NCBI GenBank assembly: GCA_947259685.1
Contig: CAMYNC010000061.1
Coordinates: 1-21,229 of the forward strand
Direction: 5' to 3'
Source: an uncultured Desulfuromonadales bacterium
GTDB lineage: Bacteria; Desulfobacterota; Desulfuromonadia; Desulfuromonadales; Geopsychrobacteraceae
Length of the DNA: 21,229 nucleotides
The notes below the pieces were generated by a model. The model had not been told where the DNA came from. It saw nothing but the letters and a program-made list of their open reading frames with translations, and made no database searches. This document shows, one piece after another, positions 20,610 through 21,229 of this stretch (within the stretch, counting starts at the first letter, position 1; each line of letters begins with the position of its first letter). Position numbers and translations under genes: made by a program.

Positions 20610-20987
20610 ATGTCAGACAAAGCCAACCCGGTCGGCTGGTTCGAGATTCCGGTCAACGATTTATCTCGCGCCAAAGCGTTTTACGAGCAGGTTTTCGGCA
20701 TGGAACTGCAACTACAACAGATGGGGCCGGTAGAGATGGCCTGGTTTCCCATGGCGGACAGTGAATATGGCGCCGCCGGTGCGCTGATCAAGGGGGAATG
20801 GTACCAACCTTCTTCTGACGGCGTGGTGATCTACCTGAGCACGGTCGACGTCAACACTACCCTCGACCGAGCAGAAGAACAAGGCGGCAAAGCCCTGCAA
20901 CGCAAGATGAGTATCGGCGAATACGGCTTCACCGGTTTTATGCAGGACTGCGAAGGCAACCGGATCGGCCTGCATTCACGCGAGTAG
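20610..20987 (+). CDS. VOC superfamily (glyoxalase/dioxygenase-like) protein
   Basis: 125 residues, one vicinal-oxygen-chelate module pair: GWFEIPVNDLSRAKAFYEQVFGMEL (9-33) as first beta-alpha-beta unit, and VVIYLSTVDVNTTLDRAEEQGGKALQRKMSIGEYGFTGFMQDCEGNRIGLHS as the second, ending in the usual D-x-E-G-N-R-IGL signature. Proteins of this subgroup include many of unknown substrate; neither a glyoxalase nor a resistance role can be claimed. GGAGGAG lies just before the ATG. It is probably transcribed with the TM2 gene upstream, although no functional link is apparent. Confidence 0.9.
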   Translation: MSDKANPVGWFEIPVNDLSRAKAFYEQVFGMELQLQQMGPVEMAWFPMADSEYGAAGALIKGEWYQPSSDGVVIYLSTVDVNTTLDRAEEQGGKALQRKMSIGEYGFTGFMQDCEGNRIGLHSRE

Positions 20988-21016
20988 CTTTTCGCTGTCG
21001 CAAACAACAGTAGGTT

Positions 21017-21046
21017 GAATACCCTGCTGCTTGCAGCGGGGTATTC
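21017..21046. repeat. Strong palindrome between convergent genes
   Basis: GAATACCCTGCTGC (21017-21030) and GCAGCGGGGTATTC (21033-21046) pair over 14 positions with one G-U, with only two bases between (effectively a 4-base loop). It lies 29 bases after the VOC stop codon and 80 bases before the end of the convergent minus-strand gene, a good place for a bidirectional transcription stop. It lacks T-runs on either side. I recall similar GAATACCCC...GGGGTATTC palindromes as dispersed repeats. Confidence 0.6.
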
Positions 21047-21126
21047 ACTGTAGTATGGCAATCCGCTGGTTTTCAGCGCAGCCAAGGATGCGGCACTGCA
21101 GTCGCCAGACTGACGGACAGAGGACT

Positions 21127-21229
21127 CTAAATCTCTGGCAATAAGCCATCCATCTCCGGCGCGAAAACTTCCCAGACCCGCTTCTCAAGTTCGGCAATAA
21201 ACTCCGGAGTGGTAATACGGGGCAATTTG
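21127..21229 (-). CDS. C-terminal fragment of an unidentified protein
   Basis: A minus-strand frame enters from the window edge and ends with TAG at 21127-21129. The 33 visible residues, KLPRITTPEFIAELEKRV followed by WEVFAPEMDGLLPEI, have good helix character and natural composition. They are too few to assign a family. The frame is the only long open one on that strand here, and a palindrome between it and the convergent VOC gene supports a gene end. Confidence 0.55.
   Translation of the reverse strand, partial: KLPRITTPEFIAELEKRVWEVFAPEMDGLLPEI

Overview
The window looks like chromosomal DNA of a Gram-negative anaerobe of the Desulfuromonadales/Geobacterales type. The evidence is protein style rather than a marker gene: a divergent EF-G paralogue, a receiver-PilZ protein, an HDOD-GAF protein, an OmpA-type lipoprotein, anaerobic (early cobalt insertion) B12 genes, and several families of intergenic palindromes. 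No rRNA, tRNA, CRISPR array, phage or transposase gene was seen. The genus is not resolved.

Left part (1-10817), essentially all minus strand. It opens with the N-terminal 261 codons of an M24 (Xaa-Pro) peptidase. A 513-base gap follows, holding a possible 52-codon plus-strand gene and inverted repeats. Next come a 141-residue conserved-type hypothetical and a receiver-PilZ protein. A tightly spaced run then reads (in transcription order) EF-G-like GTPase, SPOR membrane protein, acidic helical hypothetical, MOSC protein and MogA. After that lie birA and coaX (biotin ligase/repressor and type III pantothenate kinase), and nadC. Cofactor genes (Moco, biotin, CoA, NAD) are thus concentrated here.

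Right part (11029-20987), plus strand. An OmpA-type lipoprotein is followed by a good sigma70 promoter, a cobalamin riboswitch and an intrinsic terminator. Behind these lies a seven-gene set: cbiK (cobaltochelatase with an N-terminal signal peptide), an ABC-2 ATPase and permease, a BtuC/BtuD/BtuF-type importer, and cbiL. Two palindromic repeat elements interrupt the set, before btuC and before cbiL. Then come an HDOD-GAF protein, a double-TM2 membrane protein and a VOC-fold protein. The last 103 bases hold the 3' end of an unidentified minus-strand gene.

The most interesting idea comes from the B12 operon. It encodes, in order, an exported-type cobalt chelatase, an efflux-type ABC transporter, an uptake-type ABC transporter and the enzyme that acts on the chelatase's product. 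One reading is a periplasmic loop: sirohydrochlorin is exported, receives cobalt outside the cytoplasm, and returns to CbiL. Against this simple picture, cbiK also has a second well-formed ribosome binding site placed exactly at the signal-peptide boundary, so a cytoplasmic form may be made from the same gene.
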